This document shows, in pieces, positions 1-5,685 of a stretch of 5,685 bases of DNA (position 1 is the first letter of the stretch; each line of letters starts with the position of its first letter). The stretch is from Sulfurimonadaceae bacterium. GTDB taxonomy: Bacteria > Campylobacterota > Campylobacteria > Campylobacterales > Sulfurimonadaceae. The DNA is taken from positions 1 through 5,685 of the forward strand of contig JAUWRZ010000161.1 of the NCBI GenBank assembly GCA_030610325.1. The letters are read 5' to 3'. The notes beneath the pieces are model-generated. The model made no database searches and had not been told where the DNA came from. It worked only from the letters and a program-made list of their open reading frames with translations. The position numbers and the translations under genes are program-made.

Positions 1-65
1 AAAGAAGGTAAGAAGACGATCATTGACAGTAAGATGGCTCCTTGTATGTGTCTCATGCTCCCCAT
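1..65 (-). CDS. Start of a probable exported protein, cut by the window edge
   Basis: A minus-strand ATG at 65-63 opens a frame that runs off the window after 21 codons. The visible N-terminus starts MGSMRHIQG and continues with a hydrophobic stretch (AILLSMIVFLPS), the pattern of a signal peptide or membrane anchor. GAGGG lies four bases before the ATG and GGAG eleven bases before it. An alternative start is the ATG at 56. It lies downstream of the GAF-HlyD / M50 operon in the same direction and could encode a linked outer-membrane or secreted protein, but too little is present to identify it. Confidence 0.45.
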   Translation of the reverse strand, partial: MGSMRHIQGAILLSMIVFLPS

Positions 66-90
66 CGCACCCTCTTCTCCCTTTTTGATA

Positions 91-127
91 TCTTTGCTGA
101 CCCTTTCTCATAAAAAGTCAGCAAAAA
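91..127 (-). promoter_or_regulatory. Long leader hairpin upstream of the partial gene
   Basis: On the minus strand 127-112 pairs with 106-91: a nine-pair perfect core (TTTGCTGAC with GTCAGCAAA) extended inward by five pairs and outward by two, three of them G-U, closing on the loop ATGAG. The stem of 16 pairs exists fully only in minus-strand RNA. No U-run follows it on either strand, so it is not a typical terminator. It ends 25 bases before the ATG at 65 and sits in the presumed 5' leader. Confidence 0.6.
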
Positions 128-173
128 GACCCTTGTAACAGTATATCGACGTTATTTTAATATTATTTAACAT
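108..173 (-). CDS. Possible 21-residue leader ORF
   Basis: A minus-strand ATG at 173-171 is preceded by AAAAGG six bases upstream and opens a 21-codon frame that begins MLNNIKITS and stops with TGA at 110-108. It covers the whole first arm of the hairpin at 127-91 and its stop codon falls in the hairpin loop. A ribosome on it would open the hairpin. An ORF this short in AT-rich DNA may be chance, and no family is recognised. Confidence 0.2.
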   Translation of the reverse strand: MLNNIKITSIYCYKGLFADFL

Positions 174-195
174 AATTAACCTTTTGTAAATTTAT

Positions 196-224
196 ATTAT
201 AATGCTTACGGCCTTTATAAATAA
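196..224 (-). promoter_or_regulatory. Second candidate promoter with a perfect -10 box
   Basis: The minus strand reads TATAAT at 201-196. At 17-base spacing the -35 would be TTATTT (224-219), which is weak. The surroundings are strongly AT-rich, so chance matches are common. If used, it gives a leader of roughly 120 bases before the ATG at 65. Confidence 0.4.
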
Positions 225-227
225 TAA

Positions 228-256
228 AATTTAACAACTCTATTTATCACTGTCAA
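228..256 (-). promoter_or_regulatory. Candidate sigma-70 promoter downstream of the M50 gene
   Basis: The minus strand has TTGACA (256-251), a 17-base gap and TAAATT (233-228). Spacing is ideal and the -35 is perfect; the -10 is moderate. It would drive the partial gene beginning at 65. Confidence 0.4.
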
Positions 257-299
257 ACGACTTCTCAACGATTCTTCAGCAGATCAATAAGAGAAAAGA

Positions 300-2444
300 T
301 CATCTAGAGTAGAAGTGCTTTAAGAACAGTTGATTAAGGTTTAGTGCCAACTGCTCTCCAATAGGCAAAGAGCCATGATCCAGGCGGACATAGACACGAC
401 CACCTATCTGTCCAGGGTCCACATCTTCAGGCAGACTCAGATCTACTTGAAACACGGGTTTAAGTAACCTTCTACCACTCTTATCAGCAGGGTCGATAGC
501 AAGAGTACCTCCCCCTGCCGTTCCCAGAGCCGAACTGGGGATAGTGCTCGTCGCCTGAGGAGTCTGTCGTACGATCGAACTCTCAAAAGTGCTCCCCAAC
601 TTATCTGCCAACAGACACTCAGCCGTGGTCTCATAACTCTCCAAAAGTCCAATACGTGACTGAGGCACGACCGTCTTGATGATAAGATTGTCATGATCTA
701 TGATATGTCCCAGGAGTTCACCCTGACGTACATACCGACCTACCGGGTTTCCAGCGCTTGCTGAGACGAACCGTCCATCGATATGACTGGAGACAGTCAG
801 TTGTACGATCTGTTCCGACACCCAGTCGAACTCTGTCTCGACAGAGCGAAAGTCATCCTTAAGCATCGCCGTCTTGACCCTATCTCTGCTCCACTGCTCC
901 ATGATCTGAGCGTTCAACTCATCGAGTCTTGAGCGTAACTCCTGATGACGTGCCATCAACTCAGGGTCTTCAAGCTGCCATATGGGCTGATCTTTTTTGA
1001 CCTCGGCCCCCGACTCTACCTTAGAGCTTGTGACAAAACCCGAACTACCTGCTATGACCTGACTTCCACTGTTCGTCCACATCACACCTTGCGTATAGGT
1101 GATGGTCGGTACCGGTATGGACAAAAAAGCGATAGTCGTCAGTGACGCTATGATGATAAGACCTACGCCCCGTCTTCGACGAGGTGCGACCATCTCATCT
1201 ACAAGCAGGAAGTGGACACCTTTTACCAAAGGGACTATCAGCTGCATCGTCACTACCCAGACAGCCAAAGCCGTCCCGATCACTAAAAAACTATCGGCCA
1301 GATAGAGTGTGATACCCAGCATGATAAAGAGACGGTAGATAGGAGCTACAAAGCCATAGAAGAGGAACCATCCCAGCTCACCATCAGCTGTGACAGGAGT
1401 ACGCAGATGTTCGATCTTCAGAAGATACTTCTGTATCAGGTAGTAGTAGTAACGTTTAGCCCGTGTTGCCAAGTTGGGGATCTCAAGCCAATCCTCAAAC
1501 ACAAAATAGCCGTCATAGCGTAACAGCGGGTTACCATTGAACAGCAGTGTGGAGAGTGTCGCTATAAGCATGACGTTCAGTGCGGCATCTTTGACTATGC
1601 CAGGCTCTACCGCCAGCCAGAGAAGCAGCGCCAGTGCAGCCAAGAAGAGCTCCACAAAGATACCGGCCGAACCTACGACCATCCGTCGCCACTTGTCTCT
1701 AAAGCTCCATGACGCAGTAGCATCGACATAAGGCACCGGCATGAACATCAATAAGTTGACACCGGTCTCATGCACCTCCGCACCCCACGCCTTTAGCGCT
1801 AGACCATGACCAAGTTCATGCAGGGCTTTGACCAGGGGGTAGATAAACCACAAGGCGACAAGTTGGGTAGGAGAGAGCTCTATGAGCGCAATATCACTTA
1901 TCAACTCATCGGCATGAGCCAAGCCCAGAAAGAGTGCCAGGAAAATGATCAGGGACCAGGACCAGAACCCAGCTTTGGTAAAAATAGCTCTGGCGTATGG
2001 TGTCAGCTTGTTCAGTAGCCGATCAGGGTCGAATAACGGTATTTTGATCGACAATGGGTTCATCAAAGAGCGCTGACGCCGTCTGCGCTGTTGACTCTTA
2101 TACTGTCGGAAGACATCCTGAGCGTTGATGGGCAGTCCATCTCTGAGTACTTCAGCAGAATTTAGCTGACCTATTAGCGCACCCACCTCATCCTGGCTTA
2201 GTGGCTCCCGGGTCTCCTCCTCGTTGGCATGCTCTAAGATCTCTTCGAGTGTCAGATCACCATCAAGACGACCCAAAACAGCATAAGCACGTTCGTTAAG
2301 TCGCATATACTGCGCTGCAGACTGATCATGCAGCACATACCAACGCTCCCCACGGTAGACTTGCGGGTAGAGCTGCACATCACCACGTAATCGGGGACGC
2401 AGCTGAGCTATATGTTCCCATAGTGACTGTTCATCTGTCTGCAT
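300..2444 (-). CDS. PqqD-like / M50 site-2-type metalloprotease / HlyD-like fusion membrane protein
   Basis: The protein has 714 residues from the ATG at 2444 (716 if the GTG at 2450 were used). Domains in order: a PqqD-like domain (about 20-103, with RLNERAYAVLGRLDG); an Arg-rich cytoplasmic stretch (119-126); a polytopic membrane core with segments near 161-176, 192-215, 253-303, 357-408 and 427-445; and a C-terminal HlyD-like part with lipoyl halves near 463-493 and 546-583, a short helical hairpin between them and a beta-barrel to about 688. The M50 zinc site looks intact: HELGH at 209-213 inside a membrane helix, and NPLLRYDGYF at 305-314 supplying the likely third ligand Asp311. M50 proteins cut peptides within or near the membrane. 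PqqD-type domains bind peptides in RiPP systems, though that role here is inference. A tyrosine run (332-335) lies in an inter-helix loop. Substrate unknown; alternatively the zinc core is structural and the protein acts mainly in export. Confidence 0.88.
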   Translation of the reverse strand: MQTDEQSLWEHIAQLRPRLRGDVQLYPQVYRGERWYVLHDQSAAQYMRLNERAYAVLGRLDGDLTLEEILEHANEEETREPLSQDEVGALIGQLNSAEVLRDGLPINAQDVFRQYKSQQRRRRQRSLMNPLSIKIPLFDPDRLLNKLTPYARAIFTKAGFWSWSLIIFLALFLGLAHADELISDIALIELSPTQLVALWFIYPLVKALHELGHGLALKAWGAEVHETGVNLLMFMPVPYVDATASWSFRDKWRRMVVGSAGIFVELFLAALALLLWLAVEPGIVKDAALNVMLIATLSTLLFNGNPLLRYDGYFVFEDWLEIPNLATRAKRYYYYLIQKYLLKIEHLRTPVTADGELGWFLFYGFVAPIYRLFIMLGITLYLADSFLVIGTALAVWVVTMQLIVPLVKGVHFLLVDEMVAPRRRRGVGLIIIASLTTIAFLSIPVPTITYTQGVMWTNSGSQVIAGSSGFVTSSKVESGAEVKKDQPIWQLEDPELMARHQELRSRLDELNAQIMEQWSRDRVKTAMLKDDFRSVETEFDWVSEQIVQLTVSSHIDGRFVSASAGNPVGRYVRQGELLGHIIDHDNLIIKTVVPQSRIGLLESYETTAECLLADKLGSTFESSIVRQTPQATSTIPSSALGTAGGGTLAIDPADKSGRRLLKPVFQVDLSLPEDVDPGQIGGRVYVRLDHGSLPIGEQLALNLNQLFLKHFYSR

Positions 2445-2452
2445 TGCCACGA

Positions 2453-2458
2453 CCTCCT
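2453..2458 (-). promoter_or_regulatory. Ribosome binding site that favours the ATG at 2444 and overlaps the upstream stop
   Basis: The minus strand reads TAGGAGG, in which TAG (2459-2457) is the stop of the GAF-HlyD gene and AGGAGG (2458-2453) is a perfect Shine-Dalgarno. It is two bases from the GTG at 2450 and eight from the ATG at 2444. The ATG therefore fits much better as the start. Confidence 0.8.
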
Positions 2459-4286
2459 AGAGTCCTATGGACCAGAGCCACAGACGCAGCCTCTCGATCA
2501 ACGTATGGGTCCATACCCACAAGAGACTACCCTCTCCGACCTCTACTCTGGCGATGCCCTGCATACCCGGTCGAAGCGGAGTCTCATCGATGACAGAGAT
2601 AGTCGCTTCGACACGAAAGTAGTTACCCCCGTTTTCCACAGCAGCCACAGGAGTGATCCGAACGATCGTAATAGCGATAGCATCATACGGAAGACCCACC
2701 AGACGCAGTGTCCCTGTCTGACCGATCTCAAGCTGTGAGACATCATGTTCATCCACACTCATAGCCACACGATAGTCTCCTTCACGTGCTATCTCAAATA
2801 ATTGCTCACCTTTCTCAACAGGGGCGCCCAGTGACTGACTAAGATCGCCCGATACGACGATACCGGAGAACGGGGCATGCAGTCGGCTTCGATTGAGCTT
2901 CTCATCGACAAGACCCAACTGGGCATCGACTTGTGCGATCTGAGCTGACAATATGCTTACTTTAGCCCGTTCACGCAGAGCCAACGCCTCATGATACTCT
3001 TTAGTGATCTTAGCACGTTCACTACTTAGTTTCTTGTGCTCAAGATCAAGATCACGCTCATCCAGGGTCACTAATAACTGACCAGCTTCGACCCTGTCAC
3101 CCGCACGGATCTCAGCCGTTTTCACAAAACCCCTTTGCGGAGCGACGATGACTTGCTGGATGGCACCTTCGAGTGAGGAGCGGGCATAGACATCATACTC
3201 CGTCTTAAAGATACTCAAGACAGTCAACACCACGATCAGGCCCAATGCAAATAACTTCGTAGATAACTGTCCAGCCCCTAAAAGATTACCGGCTCTCTTC
3301 TTGAGCCCCCGAAAAAAATGCGTGCCAAGTGAGTCCTCGTCTCGTAGTTTCAATGCAAATACCGGACCTAAGAGATCCACAGCATGCCCGATCGTCGTCA
3401 CCTCTTTATCGGTAAAGGGTCTGTTTCTCGGATGAAGCAGTAAGATAGCCCCGATAGGCTCTGAGGCATTGAACATAGGGATCGTAAGGACCGTAGCGTT
3501 CTCATTCGCCGCAGCCAGAGCCTGATGCTTCTGCGTCACTGTAGTCGAGACTTCATCAAGCTGTGAATAGTGAATGCTCTCTCTTTGGTCGATAGACTCC
3601 TCCATCGCGGCTTCCATCTCACGTACACTACTCGAACGGTGATCAAAACGCAACTGCTGCGAGAGTGCCGACATATGTATCTGCAGACCTTTCGTCAGGC
3701 CTATTGCGACACGTTGACACTCAAGCTGTTGTGCCAGCAGATCACAGACATGATAACCAGCAACAGGTACAGGTACATCCTGCAGAGCCGACTTTACCAG
3801 AAGGTTTACCAGTGGGTCTAGCTGACTCTGCTCCTCATACGCATCACTCAACGTCGATTCGAGCCAGGCAGTACCCCATTGAAACAGCTGCTGGACTACC
3901 TGCTTTTGCTCCTCAGAACGTACAGACTGTAAAAACACCATAGCTCCGACGACTTCATCATCATGACGAAGCGGCAGTGTCGTCAGATCACAGACTGCAC
4001 CATCTGCCTCGGAAGGACAAGCTACCTTGGCCGTGACAGAGTCTCGTCCGGCCATCACATCAAGTGCGAGGGTATGCAGTCGTTCAGTCGTACTGTCACT
4101 CATCTTCTCCGGCCAGGCGGCCAAAAGATCCAGCTCGTCACTGGAACTACTGCCATTGACAAAGAGTGCTCCAGCTTTGACACCTGAGACCATATTACAT
4201 TGCCACGTCAACCAACGCGATACTACCGGCATAAAAGCCTTAAAGGAGATATTTCCGTCTGTTGTTTCCAAAGGAGCCTTGATCAC
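2457..4286 (-). CDS. Tandem-GAF, HlyD-family periplasmic adaptor membrane protein
   Basis: This 609-residue protein joins a cytoplasmic sensory half to a periplasmic adaptor half. Residues about 20-150 and 160-315 look like two GAF domains, the first more divergent; the second ends in the typical PIGAILLLHPRNRPFTDKE strand-and-helix pattern. A single membrane segment follows (about 345-360, KLFALGLIVVLTVLSIF). Then comes an HlyD/RND-type adaptor: first lipoyl half (375-410, with GFVKTAEIRAGDRVEAGQLL), a short coiled-coil hairpin (about 412-468), second lipoyl half (470-500, APFSGIVVSGD) and a beta-barrel (505-585). The tail (586-609) is rich in Trp and Leu and may touch the membrane. The GTG start is set by an upstream in-frame stop. 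The stop codon is inside the ribosome site of the M50 gene that follows, so the two products are probably made together and act together. No pump gene is visible. The ligand of the GAF domains and the transported substrate are unknown. Confidence 0.88.
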   Translation of the reverse strand: MIKAPLETTDGNISFKAFMPVVSRWLTWQCNMVSGVKAGALFVNGSSSSDELDLLAAWPEKMSDSTTERLHTLALDVMAGRDSVTAKVACPSEADGAVCDLTTLPLRHDDEVVGAMVFLQSVRSEEQKQVVQQLFQWGTAWLESTLSDAYEEQSQLDPLVNLLVKSALQDVPVPVAGYHVCDLLAQQLECQRVAIGLTKGLQIHMSALSQQLRFDHRSSSVREMEAAMEESIDQRESIHYSQLDEVSTTVTQKHQALAAANENATVLTIPMFNASEPIGAILLLHPRNRPFTDKEVTTIGHAVDLLGPVFALKLRDEDSLGTHFFRGLKKRAGNLLGAGQLSTKLFALGLIVVLTVLSIFKTEYDVYARSSLEGAIQQVIVAPQRGFVKTAEIRAGDRVEAGQLLVTLDERDLDLEHKKLSSERAKITKEYHEALALRERAKVSILSAQIAQVDAQLGLVDEKLNRSRLHAPFSGIVVSGDLSQSLGAPVEKGEQLFEIAREGDYRVAMSVDEHDVSQLEIGQTGTLRLVGLPYDAIAITIVRITPVAAVENGGNYFRVEATISVIDETPLRPGMQGIARVEVGEGSLLWVWTHTLIERLRLWLWSIGL

Positions 4287-4290
4287 ATCT

Positions 4291-4296
4291 TCCCTT
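4291..4296 (-). promoter_or_regulatory. Ribosome binding site for the GTG start of the GAF-HlyD gene
   Basis: The minus strand reads AAGGGA here, ending four bases before the GTG at 4286-4284. An in-frame TAA lies four codons upstream of that GTG, partly inside the site, so GTG is the first possible start; the next in-frame Met is residue 19. Confidence 0.6.
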
Positions 4297-4366
4297 TATG
4301 ATGATTGCAGATCGAACTACAAAAAGTGCGATCCTAGGACATATCGTCAATCACGAAGAATACTTA

Positions 4367-4405
4367 AATATAACATTATAGTTTGACGTGCTGTCAATAG
4401 CGTCA
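4367..4405 (-). promoter_or_regulatory. Candidate promoter with nested inverted repeats for the GAF-HlyD / M50 operon
   Basis: On the minus strand a perfect TTGACA lies at 4397-4392 and a perfect TATAAT at 4380-4375, but they are only 11 bases apart. The usable pairing may be TTGACA with TTATAT (4373-4368, spacing 18) or TATATT (4372-4367, spacing 19). Alternatively TATAAT alone may serve as the -10 box, since Campylobacterota sigma-70 promoters often lack a clear -35. TTGACA is embedded in TTGAC-N5-GTCAA (4397-4383) and in TGACG-N12-CGTCA (4405-4384), which could be an operator. The leader to the GTG start at 4286 would be about 75-90 bases. Confidence 0.45.
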
Positions 4406-4500
4406 GGTTGTAGCTGTCTGAATCAAGGGAGGGGGAAATGACATCGAGGAGAGGTCAGTAGTCTGATGAGGATCTCTACACCAAAAAGTGTTTTAGAACT

Positions 4501-4517
4501 GGAGCCTATCAGACTCC
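4501..4517 (-). terminator. Weak hairpin after trpA, possible terminator
   Basis: Eight bases past the trpA stop the minus strand reads GGAGTC-TGATA-GGCTCC, a six-pair stem with one G-T wobble and a five-base loop. A run of five T follows only 13 bases later (4487-4483), so this is not a classical intrinsic terminator. It may be a weak terminator or a 3' end stabilising hairpin. Confidence 0.3.
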
Positions 4518-4524
4518 GGATGGA

Positions 4525-5265
4525 CTATTCGTTGATGAGGGACTTGATGTTTTGTGCCATAGAACAGCACTGATCTATCTTCTGTCTATGCGTCAGACTC
4601 TCTTGCAGTAAGATATCTATAAAAGCCGAACCGACGATGACACCATCGACACCTTTTATCTTCTCTTTTGCCGTCTTCTCATTAACACCAAAACCGACAA
4701 AGATAGAGGTGTCAGAGTAGCTCCTTATGGAGTCAATACTCTGCTTAAGGTCTTCTGACTGGCCTGAGCCGGTAATACCAGCGTAGGCTACAAGGTAGAT
4801 GAACTTCTGTGCATCGGTGACGACCTCTTTGATGCGTTCGTCAGAATCTGTCGGTGCGACAAAACTGATATTTGCCATACCGTTCTCACGAAACGACCCG
4901 CTGTACTTGATGGCTTCTTCATGAGGGACATCCGGGATGATCAGCCCCGAGACACCAAGCCTTGCTGCTTCACTGAGCAGCTCTTCCATGCCGTACTGGT
5001 AAAACGGGTTAAAATAACCCATCCACAAGGTATCTACTTTTTTAGCGATCTGATCAGATATCTCGAGGATGTCCGCAAAACGAAAACCCTGCTCAAGGGA
5101 GAGAAAATTAGCCTTTTCGATCACAGGGCCATCCGCCACAGGATCAGAGAAAGGTACGCCAAGTTCTATGCTGTCCACCCCGCTCTCGCCAAGTGCCGAT
5201 GCCAGATCGACACTAAATGCTTTATCGGGATAGCCCGAGGTAATATATGCTACGAGTTGCTTCAA
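4525..5265 (-). CDS. trpA: Tryptophan synthase alpha chain
   Basis: TrpA cleaves indole-3-glycerol phosphate to indole and glyceraldehyde 3-phosphate, and passes indole through a tunnel to TrpB; the complex is cytoplasmic. The 246-residue TIM barrel is complete. The catalytic block ELGVPFSDPVADGP (residues 34-47) places Glu34 and Asp45 at the positions of Salmonella Glu49 and Asp60. Other landmarks are PDVPHEE (111-117), the mobile loop AGITGSG (162-168), and the phosphate-binding GFGV (191-194) and VGSA (211-214). The N-terminus is about 15 residues shorter than in enterobacteria, as I recall for Campylobacterota. The start is a TTG at 5265-5263: no ATG or GTG lies upstream in frame, the next Met is residue 82, and a GGAG sits five bases upstream. 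It overlaps the Hpt stop as TTGA. No other trp gene is next to it in the window, so the trp genes are probably dispersed or lie further upstream. Confidence 0.97.
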   Translation of the reverse strand: MKQLVAYITSGYPDKAFSVDLASALGESGVDSIELGVPFSDPVADGPVIEKANFLSLEQGFRFADILEISDQIAKKVDTLWMGYFNPFYQYGMEELLSEAARLGVSGLIIPDVPHEEAIKYSGSFRENGMANISFVAPTDSDERIKEVVTDAQKFIYLVAYAGITGSGQSEDLKQSIDSIRSYSDTSIFVGFGVNEKTAKEKIKGVDGVIVGSAFIDILLQESLTHRQKIDQCCSMAQNIKSLINE

Positions 5266-5666
5266 ACAGTCTCCATATCGGGAAGTCTTAAAATTGAGAA
5301 TTGTATCTTGGTGAGTTCATTGTCTGACTTAAGGTCATCTTGCCACTGCAAAGAGATATCGTTGATGGCAAGCAGCCAGTTCACGACATCATCATTTGCC
5401 GGACCGGGATAAGAACGAAGTTGTTCAAGGGCGTCTTCGACAAGTGTCGAAAGTCGCACCATAGGCTCTATCTGCAAAAACCCTGCAGCAGACTTGATGT
5501 TGTGGAAGATCCGGAACAGCTCTTCAAGACTGCGAGTGTAACGCTGCTCACTGCCAAGGTCTACTATCAGCCCTTCCATCACTTCGATCATCATCGCATA
5601 ATGGTCTAAAAACTCATCTACGATCTCAAAATCGAAATTTTCTTCCAACTCACGTCTTATACCCAT
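5262..5666 (-). CDS. Stand-alone Hpt (histidine phosphotransfer) domain protein
   Basis: This 134-residue protein is almost entirely one Hpt four-helix domain. The phosphoacceptor motif is seen at residues 50-65 (LFRIFHNIKSAAGFLQ), with His55 as the likely phosphorylated residue and Lys58 and Gly62 in their usual places. No receiver, kinase or membrane segment is present, so it should be a soluble cytoplasmic relay protein passing phosphate between a hybrid kinase and a response regulator; its partners are not in the window. The ATG start at 5666 has an AGGAG ribosome site at 5680-5676, nine bases upstream. A TGA at 5682-5680 just before it may be the stop of a preceding gene, which would make this an internal operon gene. 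The stop codon overlaps the start of trpA. The family call is confident; the signalling pathway is unknown. Confidence 0.85.
   Translation of the reverse strand: MGIRRELEENFDFEIVDEFLDHYAMMIEVMEGLIVDLGSEQRYTRSLEELFRIFHNIKSAAGFLQIEPMVRLSTLVEDALEQLRSYPGPANDDVVNWLLAINDISLQWQDDLKSDNELTKIQFSILRLPDMETV
5271..5275 (-). promoter_or_regulatory. Ribosome binding site supporting the TTG start of trpA
   Basis: The minus strand reads TGGAG here, five bases before the TTG codon at 5265-5263. It lies inside the last codons of the Hpt gene. Because no other start codon is available near the N-terminus, this site decides the TTG start and points to translational coupling. Confidence 0.6.
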
Positions 5667-5685
5667 GCTACAAAACTCCTCATTC

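Noticed and set aside
91..127. Leader hairpin read as an intrinsic terminator
   Set aside because: No U-run follows the stem on either strand; the T-run on the minus strand precedes it.
34..135. Plus-strand ORF of 33 codons beginning with ATG at 34
   Set aside because: It runs antisense to the signal-peptide start and through the leader hairpin, with no ribosome site or recognisable sequence.
206..235. Sigma-28-like boxes (TAAATTTT and GCCGTAAG) on the minus strand
   Set aside because: The spacing is about two bases too long and the second box deviates from GCCGATAA; the AT-rich context makes chance likely.
443..694. Minus-strand 83-codon frame inside the M50 gene
   Set aside because: It is a shifted frame of the HlyD-like C-terminal domain, whose own reading frame is intact and continuous.
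4027..4386. Plus-strand frame of 119 codons opposite the start of the GAF-HlyD gene
   Set aside because: It lies antisense to a well-supported domain, its translation shows no recognisable family, and it extends into the presumed promoter.
4460..4515. Eight-base inverted repeat (AGTCTGAT at 4460-4467, ATCAGACT at 4508-4515) after trpA
   Set aside because: The arms are 40 bases apart and one overlaps the shorter hairpin at 4501-4517; probably chance.
4921..5412. Plus-strand frame of 163 codons antisense to trpA and the Hpt gene
   Set aside because: Both minus-strand genes are clear family members here; the frame has no domain signal and crosses two genes.

Overview
The window is a bacterial segment whose real genes all read on the minus strand, so in the direction of transcription it runs from high to low coordinates. 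The short TrpA with its YITSGYP N-terminus and ELGVPFSDPVADGPVIE block, the stand-alone Hpt protein tightly coupled to it, and a moderate-GC coding region with very AT-rich intergenic DNA together suggest a Campylobacterota member of the Sulfurovum/Sulfurimonas type. This assignment rests on recall of family sequences, not on a search, and is moderate in confidence.

Region by region: (1) 5666-4525 holds a small histidine phosphotransfer (Hpt) protein followed by trpA (tryptophan synthase alpha chain). The Hpt stop and the TTG start of trpA overlap in a TTGA, so the two look translationally coupled. (2) 4524-4287 is a 238-base gap with a weak hairpin after trpA, then a promoter-like region with nested inverted repeats. 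(3) 4286-300 holds a two-gene operon. The first gene encodes a tandem-GAF / single transmembrane / HlyD-type periplasmic adaptor protein. The second encodes a polytopic membrane protein with a PqqD-like N-terminus, an M50 (site-2 protease type) HELGH core and a second HlyD-like adaptor domain at its C-terminus. The Shine-Dalgarno of the second gene overlaps the stop codon of the first. (4) 299-66 is AT-rich and carries promoter-like boxes, a possible 21-codon leader ORF and a long hairpin. (5) 65-1 is the first 21 codons of another minus-strand gene, cut by the window edge, starting with what looks like a signal peptide.

The operon at 4286-300 is the interesting part. It combines cytoplasmic small-molecule sensing domains, two periplasmic adaptor domains, a peptide-binding-like PqqD domain and an intact intramembrane metalloprotease motif, with no ABC or RND pump inside the window. 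My inference is a peptide or protein maturation/export machine in the inner membrane. The gene beginning at 65 could be its outer-membrane partner or its exported substrate, but only its first 21 residues are visible.
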